From positions 1 to 64,000 of the forward strand of contig NMRA01000569.1 in NCBI GenBank assembly GCA_002633005.1: DNA of 64,000 bases. Reading direction: 5' to 3'. Positions within the stretch are counted from its first letter, which is position 1. Each line of letters starts with the position of its first letter. Origin of the DNA: Phoronis australis. Taxonomy: Eukaryota > Phoronida > Phoronidae. The notes beneath the pieces were generated by a model that saw nothing but the letters and a program-made list of their open reading frames with translations, was not told the origin of the DNA and searched no databases. Made by a program: the position numbers and the translations under genes. Below, piece by piece: positions 1-12,070 of this stretch.

Positions 1-916
1 GACAGTGGATTGGACGTCCAGCAACAATCAGCACCTTATGATCTGAAGTCAGCTTCAGCACCAGGTTATTGTCAAGAATCTGCAGACTGCCATCTATTGG
101 ACTGATGGCAAGTGACGTAGGCCAACGCAGTGTCACCTAAAAGCATAGCAAACATTTCGTTTTAAGATCACGCACACTGGTTGTGAATAATTTAATGCTC
201 ATACTCAGCTCAGAAGAAAAAAATCTGACAAATTTCACGAAGATCTTTCACCAAACTTAATGTGAATATATATTATTGTCATAAGTAATCATCTCATTAA
301 CATTTTTGCCAAACTTCACGGTGATCCTATCACTCGTTTGGTAGATAATCAATGAAAGGGTGACCAAAATACTAAAACTGACACACCAGGAGAACGTGAC
401 GGAACATTCCAGAAATTGTCACATGACACACCCTCTTCAATACATTTACCAAATTTTGTAAAGATCCATCGAGGGACTTGGCAAATACAAAAACATATGG
501 ATATGCGGGTGTATAAAAAGCCACACTTGGGTAACAATTAAACCAGTTCTCCCAATATGACATGAGTAATTACCGGTACAAATTTGGACCGCAAAATTAT
601 GGCGAAAGTTATATATTATAACCAAGTTGATAACCCCTGTTGATAAAATTGTGTAGGACACAGGACACGCCACTCTTGTGCATAGTTTGCATATCAGGTT
701 CTTCTTGAGAGAAGTTTCAAATTTGCCGGACAAGTAAAAATGCATAAGTTCCCCCTACCTCATCCCTGTTGGCAGGTCGGTCACACGGTAATGGGTTCCA
801 GTCACCTGGCTGACCTTGTGACCCCAGTAGGGTGTCAATTTTCCCGTCAGTAGTTATGGTGCGGATATTGGCACCATCGGCGAAGTAAATCACACCATCT
901 TTGTCAATGGCAATTC
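1..916 (-). CDS. TENM: Teneurin-like gene, two NHL-propeller exons (partial)
   Basis: Two minus-strand exons are visible: 759-916 and 1-136, the latter continuing off the left edge. Exon 759-916 has a 3' splice AG at 917-918, enters with two bases of a codon, and ends in phase 0 at a GTAGGG donor (758-757). It encodes [20 protein letters not shown] followed by a [11 protein letters not shown] segment. Exon 1-136 begins [20 protein letters not shown] and runs on through LDNNLVLKL to VAGRPIHC. The pattern GIA-D--G-IYF-DG--IR, then WPT-LAI-P-D, LDNN and AGRP-HC is the NHL-repeat beta-propeller of teneurins. These are large type II transmembrane adhesion proteins that bind latrophilins. The joined exons keep frame. 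No further upstream teneurin exon was found between 917 and METTL26, so this may be an internal fragment, a gene with a distant 5' end, or a misjoined contig. The family call is firm; which teneurin is open. Confidence 0.8.
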
Positions 917-2487
917 CTGAGTAAAAGCCACAAAGTAATAAGATTACACTAAGTTTTTTCAAGGAATGGTTAACATTGCCCTGAATTTATTTTTGGCTAA
1001 AACATAAAGACATTATTAATACATGGTGATACCTCAAGAAGTCTTACGTGTTCATGCATTTAGAAACCTGTGCTCATCAACTAGAAAAAAAAAAACACCC
1101 GCTCACATCAATTTCCAAGATCTCATGTTATTTTTTGAAAAGCCACACAAAGGCAAATAAGCAAGAGTAATCAAGGTTTGAAACTCCAGGATTTGCCAAG
1201 CGGTGAGTAGAAAAACAAATTCCACATCATTTTTGCAGGTCTCAAGTGGATTTTCTTGATTGGAAAAGTGAGCAACTAAAAAATCGTACCAGACTCGACT
1301 TCCAAAAAAGTAACAAGAATCAACTAATGCTTTTATGACCCAACAGATATTGAGTTGATTATCACAGTTTCACAGTTCAAAAAATTTACCACTACGGTAA
1401 AGTCGCGTGATTTTCGGACGGCCCGCCATTTTCGACCAAGAATAAATATTTCCGAAATGAGTTTTTCATAGTCCACGAAATTCGTACAAGGTCCAAAAAC
1501 TGTTTTTCAAAGATTCTCGAATTTCGGACATTGTCATAAACATCGGAATTTTGTCCCGTGACTTTCGGACAAGGAAAATTTTAGAAACGGTAATTTGGGA
1601 TCGACGCTATTTTCGTGTCACTAAAGCGTTCAAGGGATGATTACTACTGTATATAAGGCTTGAGTCCGAGAATCGGTACAACGGGTTTGTAATTTTTACC
1701 TTGTCTTGACGATGTCACGACTGTTACTCGATTGTCTTGAGTTTAGCTTGTGTTTGGCGCTTTAGCTATGAAAAGAATCGCCCGAGTTCGGCATAACGAA
1801 AATTTCTGATGGAAATACAAATAGTAAATACACCGAAGGCTGCAACTTTTCGTTGTAGCGTAACATGTGCTGTGTTTAAATAGGCCGTGCTGTTCGACTC
1901 CCGACTGTGACATTGAACATGCACGCCTGACATCAACTTGCGTGTTTACGAAACGTTTTTATTTTAAAACGTCCTAGCCTTTGCAAATGCCCTACGATCG
2001 CCGGACAATAAGTTTTGCTGCCACTTACCTGCATCCCGGCGAATGATTGAAATCTTCGTGCGGCCGTTCTGGGCTTGCTTAATAATTTTGAATGGGACAG
2101 TTAGCAAGGAATGAGCCACCACTGACTAACAGACGTTTTTCTGACAACGCAATGTTTGGGTTGAAACGAAAATTTTTCATTAAAAATCTGTTTGCAGTTC
2201 AGACGCCTTTCGTTTTTCGGTGTCTTCTTGGTAGTGCTCATTCGTGTAATGTGTTAAGCAGTGTAAGGCCCAGCACTCAGAACGGCGCGTTGGCGCAGTG
2301 CCGCACACGCAATTGCTTCAGGGACACTGCATCCCTGTCTTATGTTGTGTAAGTGCCTGTACTATAACACATATCAAAAACTAATATACACCCACGTAAC
2401 CACGCTTCACTACCAAACTGAGGACACCGGGACATGGGCGGCGCACCATAGGGGACTGGGGAGCCTATAACCTCCCACTTTTTTCAG

Positions 2488-2779
2488 TGCTGCGCCGCCC
2501 AAGCGGTACCCTGTGGCACTCGATCTCTGTCTGCGGCGACCGTTAGAAAATCCTCCAATCATTTCGAAAAATGATAAGTCAGTTAAATCAGATTTTATAG
2601 TCGTTCCTTCTTGCGGTCCTAGGGGTAGGCTAACAAGAATACAGGACCTGCAGTCCGATGCAACGAGCCTGGGTGTTTCCGACCTGGAGTTCCATATCTA
2701 CTTTCCACAGGGCCTGGTCTTCTTGTCTATGTCCCCGCCTTCAGTTGACAGTTTTGAGACAAAAAAGAAACGTCATTGA
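2488..2779 (+). CDS. Possible transposon-encoded exon, unknown function
   Basis: An open frame follows a good 3' splice site (pyrimidine tract and TTTTTTCAG ending at 2487). It would begin with one base of a split codon, then AAPPKRYPVALDLCLRRPLE, and run to a TGA at 2777-2779. It ends in a lysine-rich tail (ETKKKRH). Another short open frame (2092-2352) lies upstream in the same element. There is no recognisable DDE or zinc-finger motif and no identified homologue. It may be a terminal exon of the element or a chance frame in the CpG-richer part. Confidence 0.25.
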
Positions 2780-3035
2780 TCTTAAACCACAGACCATGCT
2801 TTTTGTATTACTTAAGATAGTTTTAGAGGCATTTCAGCTGTAAGTGTATTTAATTGTGTTTGATTCGAAAGAGATGACTGTTACATTGCTAATTATTATT
2901 GTTCTATTTTTACCCGAGGTGATGCCTTACTTGCAGCAAGGGTAAATAATTTTGGGAAGTATTACCAGCGATTTCCGTATATAAGTTCGGGAAACCAAAC
3001 GTCTACGTAAAAGTACACCAGGGCCTATACTCGGC

Positions 3036-3144
3036 AATGTCGAATACACGAACACAGTATAAATACTGTATCTCACCCTAATTATATTCTNATGCCGAAT
3101 ACACGAACACAGTATAAATACTGTAGCTCACCCTAATTATATCC
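3036..3144 (+). repeat. Short duplication meeting at a single N (assembly joint)
   Basis: About 54 bp (3036-3090) is repeated almost exactly at 3092-3144 with one N (3091) between the copies. Two near-identical copies abutting on one undetermined base are more likely unmerged overlapping contig ends or haplotypes than biology. Confidence 0.6.
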
Positions 3145-3193
3145 TAGTGGGAATAGCATTATTTTTAGCATGCATTTTTATTCTCAGATATGT

Positions 3194-3994
3194 ATCCTAG
3201 GTATATTTTAGGAAAAAAATTAAGATACGTAAATTGGCCATATTTTCTTCTGGATTTATATACGGAAATTTACAGTGGATCTTCTTAAACCTGTAAACCA
3301 TGAAAATTTCATTGAGACAGTTTTGTTCTACTAACATGTTCAACTAACATTCCGTTCATGCAAGTCGGTCAGTACGTTCGCATTTAAGGCGTTATTGCAA
3401 CAGGTAAGTGTTGTTTTGATTTTTGTTTGGTACTTCTATATTTTATTTTGTTATGTATTCCTGTCTTCAGATAGTCACTGTTATTCTTCAACAACATTTC
3501 TGTACTTATAATGAGACAGTAAACTCGCGACTGTTCATACTTTAAATGTTAGCAGAAGTGTGTAGTGTCCATCAGCAGAGACCTGTGGGAAGNTCCTAGG
3601 TATATTTTAGGAAAAAATTTAAGATACGCAAATTGGCCATATTTTCTTCTCGATTTATATACGGAAATTCACGGTGGATCTTCTTAAACCTGTAAACCAT
3701 GAAAATTTCATTGAGACAGTTTTGTTCTACTAACATGTTCAACTAACATTCCGTTCATGCAAGTCGGTCAGTACGTTCGCATTTGAGGCGTTATTGCAAC
3801 AGGTAAGTGTTGTTTCGATTTTTGTTTGGTGCTTCCATATTTTATTTTGTTATGTATTCCTGTCTTCAGATAGTCACTGTTATTCTTCAACAACATTTCT
3901 GTACTTAAAATGAGATTTCAGTAAACTCGCGACTGTTCATACTTTAAATGTTAGCAGAAGTGTGTAGTGTCCATCAGCAGAGACCTGTGGGAAG
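3194..3994 (+). repeat. About 400-bp duplication meeting at a single N (assembly joint)
   Basis: Bases 3194-3592 and 3594-3994 are near-identical. Both start TCCTAGGTATATTTTAGGAA and end at ACCTGTGGGAAG. They differ by a handful of substitutions and small indels, with an N at 3593 exactly between them. This is the same signature as the shorter duplication at 3091. Confidence 0.7.
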
Positions 3995-4800
3995 AACTAT
4001 TTTCCGTAACTGTAGCAAATATATGACGCAATGAAATGAAAACGGTCGAAATAGATGAATTGTAATTGGTTAAATGTATATTAAGAAAGAAAATTAAAAT
4101 TGTATATAAATAGTAGACCGGTTCTTGAATTGCCTGGTTTACGTCCTTCATGAGTTCACCTGTTCCAAATTGAATGCTTTCGTTTTTCTTTTCAGGTCGT
4201 CACTAGTCGATTCTTCTAACAGTCGTGATATGCCCATTAGCCTAACGTGCGCAACAACGGTCTTGGCAGGGGGTTGCACCAAGCAGACTCCCTTAGAATT
4301 AGTGGCACAAAATCGACATTGGTGTGCAGCAGGAGGCCGAGGGGGGGGGAGGGGTGGCGGCGGACTGAGGGAGACTNTTATTGGGAAAGCCAGATTTTCA
4401 AAAATTAATCGCTCAGACCATTTGAGTCTCATTTACCTGCAATTATACTGCTACCAAATGACCGAGCCAGCATTGTTGATACTACGACCGCTCATCGAAA
4501 TAATGTACAGCCACGAAATTCGGACACTAGCGGAAACCCAAATTTGGAGGTCCGCCAAATTCGGACACCACAAAATGATATTTCGCGAGATTCGTCCAAG
4601 AATGAATTTTTTCTATTGGAATTAATTTTCAGTGTCCGAAAATCACGCGACTTTACCATATATAAAATACAGCCATCAAAATGAACAGAAATTCCCACAT
4701 AGTGTAAATGAGGTGAAGTCGAAGTCACCAACTTCAAACTCAAATAAAGTTAGTAATGGAGAATTTTCCAGTTTGAGCAATAGGAAAATTCTAGTTGGGT

Positions 4801-4806
4801 TTTATT
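4801..4806 (-). promoter_or_regulatory. Candidate METTL26 polyadenylation signal
   Basis: A minus-strand AATAAA lies about 260 nt downstream of the METTL26 stop codon. Position is plausible; there is no transcript evidence. Confidence 0.35.
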
Positions 4807-5066
4807 ACATGTAATGAAGGGATACTTACTTACAGAACTTGATGTAAAACATAGGGTTTGACCCCATAGCACGAACCAACAAATAATTTTCAAAGGTGGC
4901 ACTTAATGGGTCTTGTGGTATTTACAGATTGTGGAAAGCAAATTGATATTAGTTCTCAAAAACATAACTTCAAACTTCAATGACGATGGAAAAATAGCTT
5001 TCATAACTTAATTTAATCTGATGCTCTGGCTTTTATACATAACTTCTGATCATCTTTGAGGTCACC

Positions 5067-8000
5067 TCAGTTGCTCTTCATAAATATAAGCACAAAGTTA
5101 TTTGCTGGCATTGATATCTGAAATAAATATGAAACAGTTCTGAGACAATGAAATCCTTGCTTAATGGTACCGGGTTTTCCGTAGATAAGCGCACCCAATG
5201 AAATGCCCATGGGCGTTTATTTAATGTTACAACTTCTAGTGTCAAGTGTCCAGATAGCAGGGCGTTTATTCACAAAATTTCCAATTGAAAGCTCACTAAG
5301 CATTGACTTTTGGCCACAAATTCAGTTTTGTGGAGCATTTATGATTTATGAAAACGAACAAAGTGCTGGTGAACTATGCATTTATTAACATAAAACTTAA
5401 AAACACTTTTAAGTAGAAAATGTCAATCAGGAAATCTATGACTTTCCGTTTACACGCCCCTTTTCCAAATACATGCCCGGGCGTTTATTTGGTGTTACTA
5501 AAAAGCCTGAAATTTTTCATTTTCTGAATACACGCCCATGAGTTTATCTACAGTAAATCCCTGTAAAGATTGTGGTAATCCATGCAACTGGATACATGTA
5601 CCTTACAAGATGAATGGAGTGTTTTTCACAGTTATAGTTGTCGAGCCAAAATAATTAGTTGGCTGATCCTAGTGAATTTAGGAATAACACATAATTACAT
5701 TCTTCTGTAAGTGACACAACATTAGAAAGAACAGACCATCCCATCTTATAAGCTTCATTTATCATACAATGTAAAAGACTACAATAAAGGACCACTAAAG
5801 TTTCCATTACTTTCAGAAATTGCGTTAAACTAAGATATTGAGGCCAAGAACCTTACCTTTTTCACCAGAGACATGCAACTTTCCCTTGCCATTTTCTCCA
5901 AGTCTCGAACATCTTTTAATCCCCAATCAGGATTGCTATTAAAATAAAACTCGGGAATAGTCTTATGGCTTTATATGACATCTGTGAGTCAACTAGAAAT
6001 AACACAGTTTTGTCCTTACCATCCAGAGTAACCAACACACCTACTCGGGACTGTTGAAACTCCTGATGGACGAGCCAATGCAAATCGGTGATAATAGGGT
6101 GTCCAGTTTATAGTTCAAGATAGCATCCCAGTTATTTGCTTAGTGCATTTTGAACGAGGAAATAAGTAATTATTTCATTTGATTCAAGCAGTTATTACGG
6201 CAATAATGGTCCACCATCTGTACATTCTCAATTCATGACCTGTGATCATTGCACACAAGGCTCGATGTCCTTATTCACCCAGCCCCTGCTGAGTTAGCCC
6301 ATTTTACTTCCAACCTGTACACCTTGATGACTGGTTTGTTTTGCAAGGGATCAACTTTTCCAACTGCACTTCTAGTTGAATTCATAGACAAAATTTGGAC
6401 TCCAAGAATTCTAAAGGAAGACATTGAATGACTTTTCAGCCATAGCTTAGAATGACCAATGACAAAAAAAGGAAAAAAATTCCCAGGTGAATTATCTTTC
6501 CACAAATAAATAGGTATGTGTGATAGAAATAATTTTTGAGAAGCAAAATAATTATTAAAAAGAGACAGAAAAAGAGGAAACTGGAAATGAAATAAGACGA
6601 AATCGAAATCAAAAAAGAGGAAATCCTTTTTATAAAAGAGGTATTAAATTCCAAGCCCTGTTCAGTGCCAAAATGTTTTCCTTTTTACTGCTAAGCAGAA
6701 AAATAGGTACCGGAAAACTTGTAAAAATATACGAACTGGAAGCTGAGATTAGGACACCGAGACGCCTCTGCTGAGAATTTCATGACAAAATATTGCAGTT
6801 GCGAATCTGTCCATGATCTATGGTAACAACCACAAAACTACATTCATTGGGTATAAACTAACTTGCCTTGACTGAAGACTGCGATTGAAACGAACATTGG
6901 ATTCAGGAGATATCACACCATCTTGCATGTAAGGCTGAAAGCAAAGAATCTGGCATTAAATTTTGCAGAAACTACAATATGGACCAATCACAAAATTTAA
7001 TTGGAGAAAGAAGCATAGAGCTGCTACAGGTGAAAGTTGGCACCATGGGTAAAAGTGATAACCGTTAAATTATAAGTTGGTTACACTAACATCCCGCCAG
7101 AGGAAAATGATTTGTTGTATTATAGTTCTTATGCCACCTTTACATAATACTGACACCACTAATGTCTCACAAATGAAATTTTTACTACCATACACCGGGT
7201 TTAAGGCGCATCATGTGTACTTACACCATACGTCAGCAATATTGCACCAGGTTTGAGAAGTTCTCCTGCAGCTTTAAAAAGGCCCTGGAAGCAACATCTC
7301 GCATTGTAAATCAAACCTGCAATTCCACCATTTGAGATGGCAAATTAATATTGAGTCTTATAGTGCTCAAAGAGTGCGTAAAATATTTTGAAGCTGTGTT
7401 TCAGTTTGATTAAAACAAAAATCAAATGAAGCCTTTTTGGTCTCATAAAAGTGGTCTCCTACTGTACAATAGCTATTACTGTGATCAGACTCTATTTCCA
7501 ATACTAACACGAACATCCAAACCATCAGTAACTCAAGAAAACACTTTGGAGTTTATTGGGGTTCAATTGTGAACCCAAAAATGCCCATAGAACACTTTGC
7601 TTTGATAAGATTGGCCAGCTCATCTGGCAATTCAAGAACGGACAATTGCGTTGCAATGTTTCTAAACTTGAAACCACTTAAGTTAAGACTTCAACATTAA
7701 CAGCTAAATTAACAGCACCAAAATTTCCCTTTATCTTGAGCATCCATGTTGAAACTTACGGAGGACTGTTCCAAAACTGTGTCAGTAAAAACTAATGATA
7801 ATCTTCCATTGCAGAATTTTGTCTATCCAGTTAGCACTTCATCTATTGCCAGCGTCTGACATGCAGTTTACATTTCACCGTATACATCATCAACTATTTA
7901 AGAATTTAATGTTCTTATGCCACTCATTTTCCTCATACTTACAACAATAGCCTTCATGTCTGTGATATGAATCATGTTGATACAAACGATCAGATCACAA

Positions 8001-9335
8001 CTGTTCTGCTTCAGGGACGACACATTCCACTCACAGACCGGTAGAGAGACATCAATGAATGCTGGAGGTAAGATATTATTCAGCTGGCTCTTCTGCATCA
8101 TGTAGCCAGCAGTGCTGCAATCAAACATGAGTATAACTGTTCCGTTTACTCCTGCTTCAACTGATATCCTGCAAGATTTTAGTTGATATGGATGGACGTT
8201 TGTATTCAAGTCATTTTAAAGTCAATTAAAAAATTGTGGGCATTCACGACAAAGTTAGTAGCCTTTGAAAAATGAAAATTATGAATTTAATACGCACGCA
8301 TACCTGTACACACAATTTTTTTCACAGTCGGATGGTAACCAGGTAACATTAGGGAGGTTTTCAGCAAAATGGACCACATGTTGTCCTGTTCCTACAAGAA
8401 TAAAATGACTTAATACAAAATAAGATAAAGGAAACAAAGAGAAATTACCATGAAACTGTATGCAAAACAAGAATTGTACATTGACACTTGGCTTCAACCT
8501 CAAAATTCAACTGCTAACTTCCTGGTAGTTTGGTAATTGAGCCCATATGTTATGATAACAAGCTTGTTGTGCATGGAATCTGCAGTATCCATTCAGAATG
8601 CATGTTGCAACCTATGCATGCATAGTGATTATCAACATGCTTTGCCGCCATACGAATTGGCAAGATTGCTAATTGTACTTGTTACGAGCACACAACCATG
8701 AACTCATGAAATCAATGGGGCATTTGAAGGAACGAACAAGCAAAAGTTCATCCATTCTCAGACTTAAATGTTTTTTATTACCATACTTGTCAACTGTCCT
8801 GCTGTCATGGAGTGTCCCGGTTTGATTAAGGTATGTCCCACATGCCGCCCCAGCCTTTTGACACTCACAACTGACAACATGACATATTATTTGTGTGAAG
8901 GCAACCCACACTAAATAACTCAGTCTGTGTCTCATGTTTCAATATGGACATGACTGAAAAACCACTGAAGGTATAAACTTTCTGGGTGTTTCAGGAGACA
9001 TATATGGCCAAGATGTAGATGTCCAACTTTTCATTTGGGAATGTTGGCTATTAGCTTTTACATCAAATTTGAATTTCATCATGCTGATTTTAAGAACCAC
9101 GCTGATTTTGAGGACACAACGATGAATTCTGCGCGCTCACATCAAAAAAGAGTATTTTATGGGATTCCATAACAAAGTCATGCCTATACCTGAAGCTAGC
9201 TCCAAGGCAAATAGATTGTTCTGTAGATCCACATTTTCCTTAATAACGTTAAGAATACAGTCCTTGTTATTCTCGGCAGCAGGTGCTGACAATATCTTTA
9301 CTTCTTTTAATGAGAATCCACTCACAGAGTGAACA
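5067..9335 (-). CDS. METTL26: METTL26 (UPF0585), methyltransferase-like protein, 7 exons
   Basis: Exons in transcript order: 9190-9335, 8304-8391, 7943-8114, 7225-7284, 6867-6934, 5857-5935, 5067-5117 (stop). All join in frame: 221 codons including stop after one leading base. The product is the small class-I SAM-methyltransferase-like UPF0585 family (human C16orf13, 204 residues); its substrate is not established. Landmarks: LSAPAAENNKDCILNVI at the N-terminus; motif I LELASGTGQHVVHFA, split by intron 1; VTWLPSDCEKNCVY; CINMIHITD in exon 3; GLFKAAGELLKPGAILLTYG filling exon 4; ISPESNVRFN in exon 5; NPDWGLKDV in exon 6; and the terminal MPANNFVLIFMKSN. The family's start methionine aligns to an ATA here. 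Because exon 9190-9335 has its own acceptor (TATTTCAG), the real start lies in an upstream exon I could not place. Intron 5 has a GC donor. An in-frame alternative acceptor at 8168 would add 18 residues. Confidence 0.9.
5118..5856. other. METTL26 last intron, carrying a MITE
   Basis: Intron between exons 6 and 7. Nearly all of 5170-5572 is the short inverted-repeat element described separately; the remainder is featureless AT-rich DNA. Confidence 0.6.
5170..5572. mobile_element. MITE with GTAGATAAGC/GTAGATAAAC termini
   Basis: The left end reads CGGGTTTTCCGTAGATAAGC (5171-5190). The reverse complement of the right end reads GGGATTTACTGTAGATAAAC, giving imperfect inverted termini around a non-coding core of about 400 bp. 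The core holds three copies of a GGGCGTTTATT motif (around 5212, 5259 and 5470). The open frame at 5203-5388 inside it is not protein-like. Confidence 0.5.
8669..8935 (-). other. Chance open frame in METTL26 intron
   Basis: An 88-codon frame lies between METTL26 exons 1 and 2 on the same strand. It has a hydrophobic start but no splice signals linking it to the gene and no recognisable domain. I treat it as intronic sequence. Confidence 0.3.
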
Positions 9336-10150
9336 CTGAAATAAAATAGTTCGTTATTAATGTCTTTCCAAGAATTGTAAGATGACACTTAATTGGTTTA
9401 CTTCAAAATTCAACCGAACTGCTGCCTGGTGGTTTAGTAATTGGTTCAATTATGCACACCCAGCAGAACTCAAGAAGTACATAATATGGCAACATTAAAC
9501 AAATGTTTAGGCTGTAAAAGTCACATTTTTGCTGAGCTATTTTTAACATTCAAATACTTAAACATGTGTACTTTTCATGAACTCTTCAAATATTACTTAA
9601 AACAAACTTTCAAAACAAAAATTTAGAAATGTCCCCTGGTGTGTTTATGATGGTGATTATCTAGAGAACGATAAAATCAGCAGCATGAGGTGATTTAATT
9701 AACTACAACAGCATGGTGTTTTTGATCAATATCAGCAGATTCCAAGGTACCCAAACTGGTGGAGTTGTCCAATCTCTGACTAGTGGGGATGTCAAAGTAC
9801 TAGGATTCTTTTCATGGCCTCAGTGCGAGCTGTGTTGAGAGAACTCGATCATGGTATAGTTCATATATTAGTCAGCTATAAACAAATATGTTAAACCACT
9901 AATCAGCTGTATAGCCTCCTCGCAGCCCTTCCGGTTCCATATAGGATAGGAATATGAAAATTATTGAGGGACACAGATATTGGCCGGGACACAGAGATTT
10001 GATATGAAGTTTCAAGATGCACACACACCATAATTATGCTACGTAAAAGCATCAGGATGTTCTCGTCATCCAGAAAGTAAGTTCAAATCTCAATTTGGAT
10101 TCCAGTGATATTTATTCTATTGATGATAATTAAGATGCCATTCAAAAAAA

Positions 10151-10306
10151 ATCTCACTATAGTGAGAATGCAATGATACATTCCAGTGAGAATCAAATTT
10201 TAATACTCGCACGCATTCCCACTCAGTGAGAATTTTGTCTTCCTGTCGGCATTGGTCACATATCCTTACTGAAAATCTCACACAGTGACATTCTCATTAG
10301 TGAGAT
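10151..10306. repeat. Small inverted-repeat element (TCTCACT/AGTGAGA)
   Basis: Starts ATCTCACTATAGTGAGAATG and ends CATTCTCATTAGTGAGAT, which are inverted copies of one another. Each end is itself palindromic around CTCACT..AGTGAG. Further ACTCAGTGAGAA and CAGTGAGAA copies lie inside. This is typical of a non-autonomous foldback/MITE; no coding capacity. Confidence 0.5.
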
Positions 10307-12034
10307 ATAAGATTTGTGAACTACAGTTACTCATTGCTATTGAAATCAGGTGAAAGTTCAAACCTACTGGAATTAATCCAAATGCTGCTTTTGTATATTA
10401 TCTTGAAAAGTGTCTGCAGATAAACTCAGCTTTTGATACTAGGTGTTTGACTTCAAAGTGCATTTTGTATAAACCTATTTTATGTAACCCCTTTAATCAC
10501 TATAGCACTCAGCTTGTTGAGGAATTTAAAAAAAAATGTATTAAAAAAGAATGCACTGCGGTTATACATGGGCCATAGGAATCAAAACATTTATGGACTT
10601 CTCATCTACAGACCAACTTAACCCTTCAGCAGGCTGCTGAGCCGCAGCAACTGCATGAGACAAATCCCAAGCTCTGGAAGTTTTCATACCCCAACGCCTA
10701 AACGAGCCTGTGACTAACCCGTCATAATCGATTCACTATAATGCTCGTTGCTCTAGCCATGATGCTCAAGAAAATCTATATGCAATTCGCATCTATTTGC
10801 CAAGAATGTCTCTTAATGCCTCGATTTTCAAAATTCAAAAATGGATATTTACTTTTTAATTCTTTCATGTTGGTCGTTTGTCTTAAACTTATCATTTGGT
10901 TTTTGACTCTATAATTTGTATGCTCATAAACAGGCGTGATGATTTAATTACGACTGCAATTATCTCTTCCAACACATTCAGCCAAGCCCATGCATGACGG
11001 CATTTTCAGTTCTCGTTCAGTGACTTTTCCAGACATAGAGGGTTGTGAGCTTGTGATAACATCTAGCTTCTTCCGAAAATGCCAAGCACAGTATTTTGTC
11101 TGGTATGACAACAGGCAGGCCAATTATCTACCAGGCTTATTACAGACCACGTGTGAACACGGTCAAACCCAGAGTGAATTAATTGGTACGTTCGGAAAGA
11201 ACAGATTGTCGTAACTTCAGTTGTAATTGGGCAATTTTGGCAATTCAAAAACTAAACATGATCACCATTTGACAAGGATTTCAGAAATGCTATTGGTCTA
11301 TGTTCAAATATATTATTTTTAACAGCACAGCCACGTCAGGCTAGATACAATCTTATTGCAGATTAGAGCATCAAACAAAAGAGCGCAGGCCCTCCAACCA
11401 TAAATGCCAGAATGGAGTTAATCAGTCGTGTAAGATATTGGCTACAGGGGTCATCTTTCCAACTTGTTGTTGGGCTATAGAATCGAAAAAAGTTGGGAGC
11501 AACCGGAAAACGCTGTAATGAATAACGAGTAGCTCCCTTCAATCCATGATGGTACCAATCAAGCCCTTAATGTGCCGACAACTTGGCTGGATACTCTGGT
11601 AAATGGTGCACGCTTTCTCATCCACTTTTGTCCAAATCTTGTCAGCGCAAGGTTTGCATAATGGTGGGAATTGATGTTCTATTGGGGTTGGGTGAAACTT
11701 TCACAAAATAAAATCAAACAACTAACCTGCAGTCAACCATCGTCCTCTTTTGCCAAAACCAGTCTTTTTGGTATCTGCCAAGAATGTTCTCACATTAATC
11801 TTTGTGACTTTTAGCCAGTATATGTCCAATATTTTAAAGAAACTTGTTATATCCAACAAACACTGGCAGCACCTACAATCAAAATTATCAATTAATGCAA
11901 CAGCACAGCTATGAAGATTTTATCAAGTGGCTGCCTCTAGTGAACACTGCTGACGGACATCAAGGCATGAACTAAAAAAATGACATAGGAATGAACTATA
12001 ACTAGAACTTCATTCACTTGTTCAAGATAGCTAA

Positions 12035-12070
12035 CCAGGGGCAGATCCAGGATTTCGAGTTAGGGGGGGG
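12035..12070 (+). mobile_element. Terminus of GGCGGATCC-type MITE
   Basis: CCAGGGGCAGATCCAGGATT followed by a run of G matches the terminus found complete at 58717-59018 and again at 50236. No second end is visible nearby, so this is a solo or decayed copy. Confidence 0.5.

Larger units (their letters stand above)
1394..4660. mobile_element. DNA transposon with 24-bp terminal inverted repeats
   Basis: The left end (1396-1419) and the reverse complement of the right end (4634-4657) are identical over 24 bp, beginning GGTAAAGTCGCGTGATTTTC. A TA dinucleotide sits just outside each end, possibly a short target duplication. The subterminal regions on both sides carry several copies of a TTCGGAC/GTCCGAA motif (about 1480-1580 and 4510-4640), the pattern expected of transposase-binding sites. 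The interior contains a possible coding exon (2488-2779), a moderately CpG-rich stretch (1700-2340), and two artefactual-looking duplications at single Ns. The true length is probably nearer 2.8 kb once those are collapsed. I do not recognise a transposase, so the superfamily is unassigned. Confidence 0.65.

Noticed and set aside
4125-4625. 166-codon plus-strand ORF in the transposon
   Set aside because: Runs across an N, a poly-G tract and the transposon's inverted terminal region; composition is not protein-like.
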